From: Propionibacteriaceae bacterium
GTDB taxonomy: Bacteria > Actinomycetota > Actinomycetes > Propionibacteriales > Propionibacteriaceae
Assembly: GCA_905372155.1 (NCBI GenBank)
Contig: CAJPNZ010000099.1
Coordinates: 1-11,451, forward strand
Direction of reading: 5' to 3'
Length of the DNA: 11,451 nt
Shown: positions 1 through 6,483 of the stretch, one piece after another
How the letters are laid out: each line of letters begins with the position of its first letter
Position numbering within the stretch: the stretch's first letter is position 1
Notes under the pieces: generated by a model
What the model was told of the DNA's origin: nothing
Seen by the model: the letters and a program-made list of their open reading frames with translations, nothing else
The model's database searches: none
Program-made: the position numbers and the translations under genes

Positions 1-277
1 AGGTCTCGATGATGCGGTGACGCCGCACCACCGCGCGCCCGATCCGTTCCCCCTCCTCGGTCAGTTCGATGTTCCCGTAGGGGCGGTACTTGATCATCCC
101 CTCCCTGGCCAGGCGCTTCAGGCTGGCCGAGACCGTTGAGGGGGTGACGCCGAGGGCGGCGGCCAGGTCGGTGGTGTTCGGGCGGCGCCCGTCGTCGGGC
201 CACTCGCAGGCCTTCCAGATCAGCGCGAGGTAGTCCTCCGTGACCCGGGTCACGTCAGCGCCGGTGGCCGTCATCAT
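1..277 (-). CDS. mntR: Manganese-dependent transcriptional regulator MntR (DtxR family), 3' end cut by window edge
   Basis: The minus strand reads 92 codons from an ATGATG start and runs off the window. Residues 14-25 (EDYLALIWKACE) are the first helix of the DtxR/MntR winged helix. TTDLAAALGVTPSTVSASLKRL is the helix-turn-helix, and RRHRIIET carries the conserved metal-ligand His. The pattern closely resembles mycobacterial MntR. In the first-helix metal position it has Asp (EDY), as in Mn-sensing MntR, where iron-sensing DtxR has Met. This and the divergent mntP support a Mn2+ sensor that binds DNA as a metal-loaded dimer. The C-terminal dimerisation and ligand region is not in the window. 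Either ATG (277 or 274) is possible; GGAAG at 283-287 lies 5 bases before the first. Family assignment is firm, metal specificity inferred. Confidence 0.88.
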   Translation of the reverse strand, partial: MMTATGADVTRVTEDYLALIWKACEWPDDGRRPNTTDLAAALGVTPSTVSASLKRLAREGMIKYRPYGNIELTEEGERIGRAVVRRHRIIET

Positions 278-517
278 TCCTTCTTCCGGGTGGTCGTCCC
301 GCCGGAGGCTGTCACAGCGACCGGCGGGCTGTTCGTCGCGGGTCGTTTTTCCGCCCGCGATGACGATTCTTCCCGAAACCGCGACGCGTCTCAACAGGGC
401 GACGGGTGTCGCAAAAGGTGTGGTCAGACACACTTTCAGTTACCCGTGGACACACCGGCACCCGTGGCGTCACAGTGGCTGGAGACAAGCACTCACGTCC
501 CGGGAAAGGTCCCAACG
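278..517. other. Divergent mntR-mntP intergenic region
   Basis: These 240 bases separate the two divergent starts and should contain both promoters. I see no convincing -35/-10 pair and no recognisable yybP-ykoY manganese riboswitch. Two items stand out: the interrupted inverted repeat at 414-436, listed separately, and a direct repeat ACCCGTGG at 442-449 and 460-467, offset 18 bases. Confidence 0.5.
414..436. promoter_or_regulatory. Inverted repeat, candidate MntR operator
   Basis: AAAGGTGTG (414-422), six bases, then CACACTTT (429-436). The inner GTGTG/CACAC arms match perfectly and the outer AAAG/CTTT arms match with a one-base bulge. It is the strongest dyad between mntR and mntP, about 80 bases before the mntP start. 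A role as a site controlling the exporter is inferred from position only; it does not match a DtxR-type TTAGGTTAGCCTAA box. Confidence 0.35.
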
Positions 518-1090
518 ATGTCCCTCTGGTCCATCTGGTTGGTCGGATTCGGTGTGTCCGCCGACGCGTTCGCCGCCTCGCTGACCAGCGGCGTGAAAAT
601 GGGCCGCTTCAACTACCGGCACGCCTTGGTCGTCGCCCTCACCTTCGCGGGTTTCCAGGCCGCGATGCCGCTGCTCGGATGGCTCCTGGCCGCCAACTTC
701 ACCAGCATCCTCGATCCCTACGACCACTGGATCGCCTTCGCGCTGCTCGCGATCATCGGCGGCAAGATGGCCTGGGAGGCGTTCCAGGCCGACGAGGACG
801 AGGACGACGACGGCCAGGGAAGCAGGCTCGACCTGCGTCGCCTACTGATCCTGGGGGTCGCGACCAGCATCGACGCGGCGGCCGTCGGGGTGTCCTTCGC
901 GATGCTGGAGGTCTCCATCCTCCTGGCGATCCTCTGCATCGGCCTGATCACGCTGGTGACCTCGTTCGCGGCGGTCGGGATCGGACACCGGATCGGGGTG
1001 AGGTTCCGCAGGCCCGCCGAGTTCCTGGGCGGTGTGGTGTTGATCATCATCGGGGCCCGCATCCTGCTGGAGGGACTCGGCCTGCTGTAA
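518..1090 (+). CDS. mntP: Manganese efflux pump MntP
   Basis: This 190-residue integral membrane protein belongs to the MntP family (formerly UPF0059, two DUF204 repeats), which exports Mn2+ from the cytoplasm. About six hydrophobic segments are visible. The two repeats carry the family signatures SADAFAAS (Asp16) and SIDAAAVGVS (Asp119), equivalent to the functionally essential acidic residues of the E. coli protein. An acidic loop (DEDEDDD, residues 92-98) lies between the repeats, as in E. coli. The length equals the family norm. The open frame extends upstream, but ATG 518 is chosen because GGGAAAGG at 502-509 sits 8 bases before it and the protein then begins as family members do. It is divergent from mntR, so Mn-responsive control is likely. 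Confidence 0.93.
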   Translation: MSLWSIWLVGFGVSADAFAASLTSGVKMGRFNYRHALVVALTFAGFQAAMPLLGWLLAANFTSILDPYDHWIAFALLAIIGGKMAWEAFQADEDEDDDGQGSRLDLRRLLILGVATSIDAAAVGVSFAMLEVSILLAILCIGLITLVTSFAAVGIGHRIGVRFRRPAEFLGGVVLIIIGARILLEGLGLL

Positions 1091-1128
1091 ACGAGTCCCG
1101 CGGCCGGGTCACGCATTCCGGCCTCCCG

Positions 1129-1159
1129 TTGTCTGGTCAAACCTTCATCAAGGGATACG
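1129..1159 (+). promoter_or_regulatory. Possible promoter of the SorC-type regulator gene
   Basis: TTGTCT at 1129-1134 and GGATAC/GATACG at 1153-1159 could be -35 and -10 boxes with 18-19 base spacing, followed by a leader of about 35 bases. Between them CCTT-CATC-AAGG (1142-1153) is a small dyad that could serve autoregulation. The match to consensus is only moderate. Confidence 0.3.
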
Positions 1160-1201
1160 CTGGCGCCGTCATCATGCATCGGCCCGTCCCGAAGGAGCGC
1201 C

Positions 1202-2173
1202 ATGGAACGCAACACCGAGTTGCTGCTCCGGGTGGCGCGCATGTACCACGTGCAGTCCGAGACCATGGATGCGATCGCCCATCACCTGGGGGTTTCGCGC
1301 TCGACGGTGTCGCGACTGTTGAAGGAGGCCCGGGACCGCGGACTGGTGCGCGTGACCATCACCGACCCCGACCGCCCCATGACCCGCCTGGCCGAGATCT
1401 TCCGCAGGAGCTTCCACGTCCAGGCGCACCTGGTCAACGTCCGCCCGGGTTCCAGCTACGTGCTGCGCCTCGAGCAGGTCGCGAAGGTGGCCGCCCGGCT
1501 CCTCGACGAGATCATCACCGATGACGACGTCGTCGGTGTGGCGTGGGGAACCACCGTCTCCGTGATCGCCCAGCACCTGCGACCCCGCGACCTGAGCGGG
1601 GTGATCGTCGTCAGTCTCAACGGCGGCGCCAATCAGCGCACGACGGGGCTTCCGTACGTCGGTTCCATCCTGCAGCGCTTCGCCGCTGCGTTCCACGGCG
1701 AGGAACAGTTCCTGGCGCTGCCGGCCTTCTTCGACAACCCCGACACCCGCACCGCCATGTGGGCGGAACGCTCCACCCGCCACATGCTCCAGGTGCGGGC
1801 CTCCTGCACGAAGGCGGTCTTCGGGGTGGGCGGGCTCGGCTCCGAACTCCAGTCGCACGTGTACTCCGCCAACTACCTCGACGACTCCGAGCTGGCCTGC
1901 CTGAAATCGGAGGGTGTGGTGGGCGACGTCTGCACCGTGATGCTGCGGGCCGACGGGTCCTGGCGCGACATCCCCATCAACTCCCGCGCCACCGGCATGA
2001 CCCCGGCGGAGCTGCGAACCATTCCCCGTCGCATCTGCGTGGTCAGCGGGACGGGCAAGGCGGTGCCGGTGCTGGGTGCGCTTCGCGCCGGGGTCGCGAC
2101 GGATCTGGTGATCGACGAGGAGACCGCCCGCGCGGTGCTGCACGAGATGCGTCCCGGATTGCGCCTCGACTAG
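1202..2173 (+). CDS. SorC/DeoR-family sugar-binding transcriptional regulator
   Basis: The product is 323 residues, the usual length for the SorC/CggR family. Residues 18-50 form the helix-turn-helix (MDAIAHHLGVSRSTVSRLLK). The remainder is the sugar-phosphate-binding domain, with family motifs GVAWGTTV (112-119), LPAFFDNP (173-180), GVGGLGS (208-214), GDVC near 241 and the C-terminal GTGKAVPVLGALRAG followed by DEETAR (305-310). Such proteins usually bind a phosphorylated sugar and switch a sugar-catabolic operon. No sugar gene is adjacent, so the target and ligand are unknown. GAAGGAG (1191-1197) precedes ATG 1202 by 4 bases. The gene is separate from mntP (111-base gap) and from the following gene, which has its own promoter. 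Family is secure; function beyond that is not. Confidence 0.85.
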   Translation: MERNTELLLRVARMYHVQSETMDAIAHHLGVSRSTVSRLLKEARDRGLVRVTITDPDRPMTRLAEIFRRSFHVQAHLVNVRPGSSYVLRLEQVAKVAARLLDEIITDDDVVGVAWGTTVSVIAQHLRPRDLSGVIVVSLNGGANQRTTGLPYVGSILQRFAAAFHGEEQFLALPAFFDNPDTRTAMWAERSTRHMLQVRASCTKAVFGVGGLGSELQSHVYSANYLDDSELACLKSEGVVGDVCTVMLRADGSWRDIPINSRATGMTPAELRTIPRRICVVSGTGKAVPVLGALRAGVATDLVIDEETARAVLHEMRPGLRLD

Positions 2174-2227
2174 GAACTCCGGGCAGTTGGTTCCCGTTTC
2201 CGGTTCGGATGCGCTTCGTGAACCTCA

Positions 2228-2233
2228 TAGGCT
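2228..2233 (+). promoter_or_regulatory. -10 box TAGGCT, predicted leaderless promoter
   Basis: TAGGCT fits the actinobacterial TANNNT -10 consensus and ends 6 bases before ATG 2240, so transcription should begin at or next to the A of the start codon. There is no Shine-Dalgarno sequence here. No clear -35 box is seen. Confidence 0.5.
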
Positions 2234-2239
2234 GTCCTC

Positions 2240-3157
2240 ATGACTGATCTGCTCGTCACCACCCTGGACGACGGGGTCGCGACTCTCACCCTCAACCGTC
2301 CCAACGCCATCAACTCCCTCAACCTGGAGATGCTCCAGGCAGCAAGCGAGATCCTCACTTCGTGGGCCCACGACGACTCGGTGCGGGAGGTGGTGCTCCG
2401 CGGCGAGGGGACGCGCGGGTTCAGCGCGGGCGCCGACGTGCGGGAGCTGTCGCAGGCCGTCAGCGACAACGAGTCCTGGCTGAGGTTCCTGGAGGTCGAG
2501 TACCTGCTCGACCTGATCGTCGCCCAGTTCCCGAAACACATCACCGCCCATCTCAACGGCATCACCATGGGCGGCGGTCTGGGTCTGACGGTCAACGCCG
2601 ACCGGCGAATAGTCGACTCGTCGACACTGATGGCGATGCCGGAGACGAAGATCGGTTTCTTCCCGGATGCGGGTGTCATGTACTGGCTGGCGCGGGCGGG
2701 AGCGCTGGGCACCCACATGGCGCTGACCTCCGGCACGATCGGCGGGGGCGACGCCCTGCGCATCAACCTGGCCGGCGAGTCGGCCGACGGCGACCTGCCC
2801 GCCCCGCTGTCGGAGGCCGCCTGGGTCCAGGAGTGCTACACCGGCGACGACCCGGTGGAGATCGCACACCGGCTCGAGGAGCATCCCGACCCGGCCGCCC
2901 AGCAGGCGGGTCGCGAGCTGCGGGCCCGCTCGCCGTTCTCGGTTCACGTCGCGCTGCGGGCGCTGCGGCGGGCCGCCACCCTCGACCTGAACGGGGTGCT
3001 GCACCAGGACCTGCGACTCGCGGAGCACATGATCCCCGTCGACTTCGTCGAGGGCGTGCGAGCGCTCCTGATCGACAAGGACAACCAGCCCGCCTGGCGC
3101 TACGCCACCCTGGAGGACGTGCCCACCCGGGTCGTCGACGAGGTCTTCTCCTACTGA
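2240..3157 (+). CDS. 3-hydroxyisobutyryl-CoA hydrolase-like protein (crotonase superfamily)
   Basis: This is a 305-residue crotonase-fold protein. FSAGAD (61-66) and GITMGGG (107-113) form the CoA-binding and oxyanion-hole region. MPETKIGFFPDAG (133-145) carries Glu135 and Asp143, matching the catalytic pair of 3-hydroxyisobutyryl-CoA hydrolases. The C-terminal DFVEGVRALLIDKDNQPAW with LEDV is also typical of that subgroup, not of plain enoyl-CoA hydratases. The known reaction is hydrolysis of 3-hydroxyisobutyryl-CoA in valine breakdown. At 305 residues it is shorter than the usual 340-350. The missing part lies after residue 170, where GDALRINLAG runs quickly into the ECYTGDDPVEIAHRLEEH stretch. 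No other valine-catabolic gene is adjacent, so the substrate is uncertain. ATG 2240 fits the N-terminal family alignment and the -10 box just upstream. Confidence 0.78.
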   Translation: MTDLLVTTLDDGVATLTLNRPNAINSLNLEMLQAASEILTSWAHDDSVREVVLRGEGTRGFSAGADVRELSQAVSDNESWLRFLEVEYLLDLIVAQFPKHITAHLNGITMGGGLGLTVNADRRIVDSSTLMAMPETKIGFFPDAGVMYWLARAGALGTHMALTSGTIGGGDALRINLAGESADGDLPAPLSEAAWVQECYTGDDPVEIAHRLEEHPDPAAQQAGRELRARSPFSVHVALRALRRAATLDLNGVLHQDLRLAEHMIPVDFVEGVRALLIDKDNQPAWRYATLEDVPTRVVDEVFSY

Positions 3158-3199
3158 CGGAAAAACCCTCGCGAGGTACCGCCGCGGCCTTTCCGTGAC

Positions 3200-3205
3200 T
3201 AGGCT
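3200..3205 (+). promoter_or_regulatory. -10 box TAGGCT, predicted leaderless promoter
   Basis: This is the same TAGGCT hexamer as before the CoA hydrolase gene, here 8 bases before ATG 3214. The bases between are CGTGTCCC, so no ribosome-binding site exists. It lies in the 56-base gap after the hydrolase stop, which also holds the palindrome CCTCGCGAGG (3167-3176). Confidence 0.48.
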
Positions 3206-3213
3206 CGTGTCCC

Positions 3214-5331
3214 ATGAGCGATGACCAGTCCCGCAATCCCGACCTGCCCGCTCGCGACGGCTCCATCGACCCGTGGCTCTGGCTCGAGGACGTGACCGGC
3301 GAGGACGCGCTGGGATGGGTGCACGAACGCAACACACGCGCCGAGGGGGAGCTCGACGCGGACGACGATGTGACGACCCTGGCCGCGGAGCTGAAGGCGA
3401 TCCTCGACTCCCCGGCGAACATCCCTAACGTGGTGCGCCGCGGCGACCAGCTGTACAACTTCTGGACCGACGCGGAGCACCCGCGGGGGCTGTGGCGGCG
3501 CACGTCGCTGGACTCGTACCGCACCGAGGAGCCCGACTGGGAGGTGCTGATCGACGTCGACGCCCTCAATGCGGCGGAGCAGGAGGACTGGGTGTGGCAC
3601 GGCGCCACCGTGCTGCGCCCTGAGGACGGTCAACCGTGGCGGCACGCCCTGGTCGACCTGTCCCACGGTGGTTCCGACGCGGACGTCACCCGCGAGTTCG
3701 ATCTGGTCACCAAACGGTTCGTGCCCGCGTCCGAGGGCGGGTTCGAACGGCCCGCCGCGAAGGGCAGCCTCAGCTGGATCGACGCCGAGACGGTCTTCGT
3801 CGCCACCGACTTCGGGCCCGAGAGCGTCAGCAGCTCCGGATACCCGCTACAGGTGCGCCGCTGGCGCCGGGGCACGCCGATGTCGGAAGCGGCTCTCGTC
3901 CACCGGGGTGATCCGACGGACATGCAGGTCGGCGCGGGCCGCGATCACGTGCCGGGTTTCGTGCGTGACTGGGTCTACCAGGTCCGCGGCTTCTACGACT
4001 ACGACCTGTTCCTGCTGAATCCCGACGACTCCCTGACCCTGATCGACGTTCCCTCCGACTGCACGGCCGCCCCCCACCGCGACCTGTTGCTGCTCACGCC
4101 CCGCACCGACTGGGAGGTCGACGACGTGCTGGTGCCCGCGGGATCCCTCGCCGTGGCGCGGCTGGAGTCGTTCCTGCCCGGCTGGGAGGGGAAGGGACCG
4201 CGGGTGCGGGTGTTGTTCGCCCCGTCCAGGTCGACGTCGATCGCGGACTTCTTCGTCACCCGGAACTTCATCGTGATCACCGCCCAGGAGGACGTCCGCA
4301 CCTATCTGTTGGTGTTCCACCACGACGGCGAGCAGTGGCAGTCGCGCCGTATCCACCGCGACCTGCCGGGCACGGTGTGGGCCTCGGCCGTCGACGACGT
4401 CGAGGGCGACGAGCTGTGGATCACGGCCACGGGTTTCCTCCAGCCGCCGACGCTGTACCTGGGCAACCTGGCGCCCATGCTGAAGGGCGGGGATCCGTCG
4501 CCGCTGGTGAGGATGAAGGCGGAACCGTCGCACTTTGACGTCACGGGCCTCGAGGTGAGCCAGCACTTCGCGATCAGCGACGACGGCACGCGCGTGCCGT
4601 ACTTCCAGATCGGTCGCGCCGATCTGCCCCCGGCCGGGGAGAACCCGACCCTGCTCGGGGGGTACGGCGGCTTCGAGGTGTCGATGTCGCCGCAGTACGG
4701 GCCGCTGACGGGCAAAGCGTGGCTGGAGCGGGGCGGCACCCACGTGGTCGCAAACATCCGCGGCGGCGGCGAGTACGGCCCGGCCTGGCACCAGGCCGCG
4801 CTGAAGGAGCGCCGGCACCGTGCCTACGAGGATTTCGCGGCGGTCGCGCGGGATCTGGTCGCCCGTGGCGTGACCACCCGGGAGCGCCTGGCCTGCTTGG
4901 GCGGCTCGAACGGCGGCCTGCTCACGGGCAATATGCTCACCCGGTACCCGGGCCTGTTCGGGGCGGTGGTGATCCAGGTTCCGCTGCTCGACATGCGCCG
5001 CTACACGAAGCTCCTGGCCGGGGCGTCGTGGATCGCCGAGTACGGCGACCCCGACACCGACGACTGGGACTACATCCGCACCTTCAGCCCCTACCACCTC
5101 CTGGAGGAGTCGGTGAACTACCCGGCGACGCTGGTGACCACATCCACCCGCGACGACCGCGTCCACCCGGGCCACGCCCGCAAGTTCACGGCTGCCCTGG
5201 AGGCCATCGGCGCCGATGTCCGCTACTGGGAGAACACGGAGGGCGGCCACGGTGGGGCGGCCGACAACGCCCAACAGGCCTGGATGAACGCCCTGATCTG
5301 GACCTTCCTGCACCGCACCATAGGCCGCTGA
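3214..5331 (+). CDS. Prolyl oligopeptidase family serine peptidase (S9A)
   Basis: The protein is 705 residues, the normal size for prolyl oligopeptidases (about 700). It has no signal peptide or membrane segment, so it should act on short peptides in the cytoplasm. Roughly residues 70-425 are the beta-propeller that restricts substrate size. The alpha/beta-hydrolase domain follows: GGYGGFEVS (482-490), the NIRGGGEYG motif (514-522), the nucleophile elbow GGSNGG with Ser565, Asp647 within TRDDRVHPGH, and His679 in EGGHGG. All three catalytic positions are intact. Oligopeptidase B is a possible alternative, but the motif set does not settle substrate preference. The gene stands alone, converging on the azlCD remnant, and appears to have its own leaderless promoter. 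No T-rich terminator is evident after the stop. Confidence 0.9.
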   Translation: MSDDQSRNPDLPARDGSIDPWLWLEDVTGEDALGWVHERNTRAEGELDADDDVTTLAAELKAILDSPANIPNVVRRGDQLYNFWTDAEHPRGLWRRTSLDSYRTEEPDWEVLIDVDALNAAEQEDWVWHGATVLRPEDGQPWRHALVDLSHGGSDADVTREFDLVTKRFVPASEGGFERPAAKGSLSWIDAETVFVATDFGPESVSSSGYPLQVRRWRRGTPMSEAALVHRGDPTDMQVGAGRDHVPGFVRDWVYQVRGFYDYDLFLLNPDDSLTLIDVPSDCTAAPHRDLLLLTPRTDWEVDDVLVPAGSLAVARLESFLPGWEGKGPRVRVLFAPSRSTSIADFFVTRNFIVITAQEDVRTYLLVFHHDGEQWQSRRIHRDLPGTVWASAVDDVEGDELWITATGFLQPPTLYLGNLAPMLKGGDPSPLVRMKAEPSHFDVTGLEVSQHFAISDDGTRVPYFQIGRADLPPAGENPTLLGGYGGFEVSMSPQYGPLTGKAWLERGGTHVVANIRGGGEYGPAWHQAALKERRHRAYEDFAAVARDLVARGVTTRERLACLGGSNGGLLTGNMLTRYPGLFGAVVIQVPLLDMRRYTKLLAGASWIAEYGDPDTDDWDYIRTFSPYHLLEESVNYPATLVTTSTRDDRVHPGHARKFTAALEAIGADVRYWENTEGGHGGAADNAQQAWMNALIWTFLHRTIGR

Positions 5332-5378
5332 TCGGCACCACGAAACCCGCTTCGGTTCGCTTGCCTTGTCGTCGTCCG

Positions 5379-5438
5379 CCAGCCCGCCAGTTTGGTCGCG
5401 AAACACGCCAGCGACGCGACCAGCACCCAGCCCCACAT
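5379..5438 (-). pseudogene. azlD: azlD remnant (N-terminal ~20 codons)
   Basis: The minus strand starts ATG 5438 and reads MWGWVLVASLACFATKLAGW, the typical first helix of the AzlD/BrnE subunit of branched-chain amino acid exporters (normally about 100 residues). Homology then stops: downstream residues are Arg/Thr-rich and run into the antisense of the oligopeptidase gene. The start overlaps the azlC stop as TGATG, the normal arrangement in azlCD operons, so this is the true azlD 5' end with the rest deleted. Confidence 0.72.
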
Positions 5439-5717
5439 CACCGCACCCCCTCATCCCTGGAGGACTGATCCCGGCGGGCGGTGCGCCGACGCTGAAGCAA
5501 GATGGCACCACCGCCGACCACGACGGCCGCCAGGATCGGCAACCCGGCGGGCAGCCCGCCGCCCGCCAGCGCCCCGACGAAGGCGAACTGCGACCCACCC
5601 GTGTACATCAGCAGGCTCAGCACCATCGCCTGCCAGACATCGAGCCCAGCCGCGACGGCCAACGGCCCCGAAGGACACCTCGTAGGCCCCTGTCGCGACG
5701 CTGACGGAAAGCGCCAT
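5438..5717 (-). pseudogene. azlC: azlC remnant: frameshift plus internal deletion
   Basis: AzlC/BrnF is the large subunit (about 230 residues) of a branched-chain amino acid exporter. From ATG 5717 one frame reads MALSVSVATGAYEVSFGA; the next frame continues as LAVAAGLDVWQAMVLSLLM and TGGSQFAFVGALAGGG. Removing one base (C5663 on the plus strand, a G in the gene) restores GALAVAAGL, the expected family sequence. After about residue 60 the text jumps to LPAGLPILAAVVVGGGAILL and RRRTARRDQSSRDEG, which looks like the AzlC C-terminus and ends in the TGATG overlap with azlD. So both ends appear native, while about 150 central residues are missing. The gene sits 26 bases downstream of the TetR gene. 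It cannot encode a working transporter. That the second half is the native C-terminus is inferred. Confidence 0.75.
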
Positions 5718-5732
5718 CCGCCACGTGGCGGA
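5717..5732. promoter_or_regulatory. Perfect 16-bp palindrome between tetR and azlC
   Basis: TCCGCCACGTGGCGGA reads identically on both strands. On the minus strand it ends directly at the azlC ATG and so covers where a ribosome-binding site would be. GGAAA (5706-5710) and TTTCC (5735-5739) flank it and would lengthen a hairpin. It could be a repressor site or a hairpin masking translation start; neither is proven. Confidence 0.45.
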
Positions 5733-5743
5733 GGTTTCCGCGG

Positions 5744-6346
5744 TCAGAGGTCCCCGCCCGTGATCCCTGCGACGAGACCACGTGCCGCCTTCTCGCCGAG
5801 GTCGACCACCACGTCGACGGGCATGCCCGAGTCGAGCTGCCGGAACCCCGCCTCCAGCAGGCCACGGGTCAGCCCGGCCGCCACCCGCAGCTGCATCGGG
5901 TCCTGAACGAGGGCCGCCCACGCCTGGGCGATCGAGTCGCGCATGACGGCGTGGGAGTCGTCCATCACCTTCGCTGTGGCGGGCGACGGCGTGATGGAGC
6001 GGCTCAGCCCCATCAGCCAGCCGTGCCCGGTGCGGGCCGCCTGCTGCAGGTTCGCACGAACCCACACGACGATGCGCTCGGTCGGCGCCTCGACGGTCCT
6101 CAGCTCGGAGGCGACCGCGTCGATCCAGGCGGGCAGGTGGCGCGCAAGGACCAGACCACGCAGGTCATCCACGGAGTCGACATAGCGATAAATACTGTTG
6201 CGGGCAATTCCGGCGGCCGCGGTCACTGCGCCGGCGGTCAGCTTCTCGGGCTCGCCGGAGCGCATGATCTCCTCGGCGGCGTCGATCAGCCGACGCTGAA
6301 CCATCGCACGGTGCTGGGCAACGGTGGGGGCTGCGATCTTCGGCAC
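5744..6346 (-). CDS. TetR-family transcriptional regulator
   Basis: The 200-residue product has the standard TetR layout. The N-terminal helix-turn-helix spans about residues 13-58 and includes AAEEIMRSGEPEKLTAGAV and GIARNSIYRYV. An all-helical ligand and dimer domain follows, with no in-frame damage. Upstream codons are open, but GTG 6346 is chosen because AGGAAGGA (6352-6359) lies 5 bases before it and the protein then begins PKIAAPTVAQ, like other short-headed TetR proteins. It is the first gene of the minus-strand tetR-azlCD unit and divergent from trxB. Its obvious former target, azlCD, is decayed, so it may survive through another target or be on the way to loss. The ligand is unknown. 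Confidence 0.88.
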   Translation of the reverse strand: MPKIAAPTVAQHRAMVQRRLIDAAEEIMRSGEPEKLTAGAVTAAAGIARNSIYRYVDSVDDLRGLVLARHLPAWIDAVASELRTVEAPTERIVVWVRANLQQAARTGHGWLMGLSRSITPSPATAKVMDDSHAVMRDSIAQAWAALVQDPMQLRVAAGLTRGLLEAGFRQLDSGMPVDVVVDLGEKAARGLVAGITGGDL

Positions 6347-6365
6347 GCGATTCCTTCCTGACTCC

Positions 6366-6396
6366 TTGGCGACCAATAATAGAACTTCGTCGCGAA
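6366..6396 (-). promoter_or_regulatory. tetR promoter with paired inverted repeats
   Basis: On the minus strand TATTAT (6381-6376) is an excellent -10 box about 30 bases before GTG 6346. Two 11-base dyads with three-base centres flank it: TTGGcgaCCAA (6366-6376) and TTCGtcgCGAA (6386-6396). Their centres are 20 bases apart, about two helical turns. This fits autorepression by the TetR protein. No convincing -35 box is seen. Confidence 0.42.
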
Positions 6397-6446
6397 ACCA
6401 CACCAGAGGCGATCACGATTCACTGCCCACACTTTGACACCCCATC

Positions 6447-6452
6447 TACACT
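6447..6452 (+). promoter_or_regulatory. -10 box TACACT of the trxB operon
   Basis: TACACT matches TANNNT and would start transcription near 6459, leaving a leader of about 25 bases with GAGGGGA (6474-6480) before ATG 6484. A TTGACA at 6434-6439 is only 7 bases upstream and cannot pair with it as a -35. No GGAAT...GTT promoter of the SigR type is present. Confidence 0.4.
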
Positions 6453-6483
6453 GGACCGGCACCACGACGACCTGAGGGGAACC

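Noticed and set aside
1172..2143. Long open frame (323 codons) on the minus strand opposite the SorC-type gene, and similar long frames opposite the oligopeptidase and aminotransferase genes
   Set aside because: They are antisense to clear protein families, rich in Arg, Gly, His and Val, with no recognisable motif or start signal. High GC produces such frames by chance.
3158..3195. CGGAAA...TTTCCG with inner CCTCGCGAGG as a terminator after the CoA hydrolase gene
   Set aside because: The outer arms are far apart and no T-tract follows. It overlaps the predicted promoter region of the oligopeptidase gene.
5438..5560. azlC tail (LPAGLPILAAVVVGGGAILL with RRRTARRD) as an LPXTG-like surface anchor
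   Set aside because: There is no LPXTG motif, and the frame is continuous with AzlC sequence and ends in the native azlC-azlD overlap.
6434..6452. TTGACA and TACACT as a paired -35/-10 promoter for trxB
   Set aside because: Only 7 bases separate them; 16-19 are needed. TACACT is kept alone as a candidate -10.
6347..6483. SigR-type oxidative-stress promoter for trxBA
   Set aside because: No GGAAT followed about 18 bases later by GTT is present on the plus strand.
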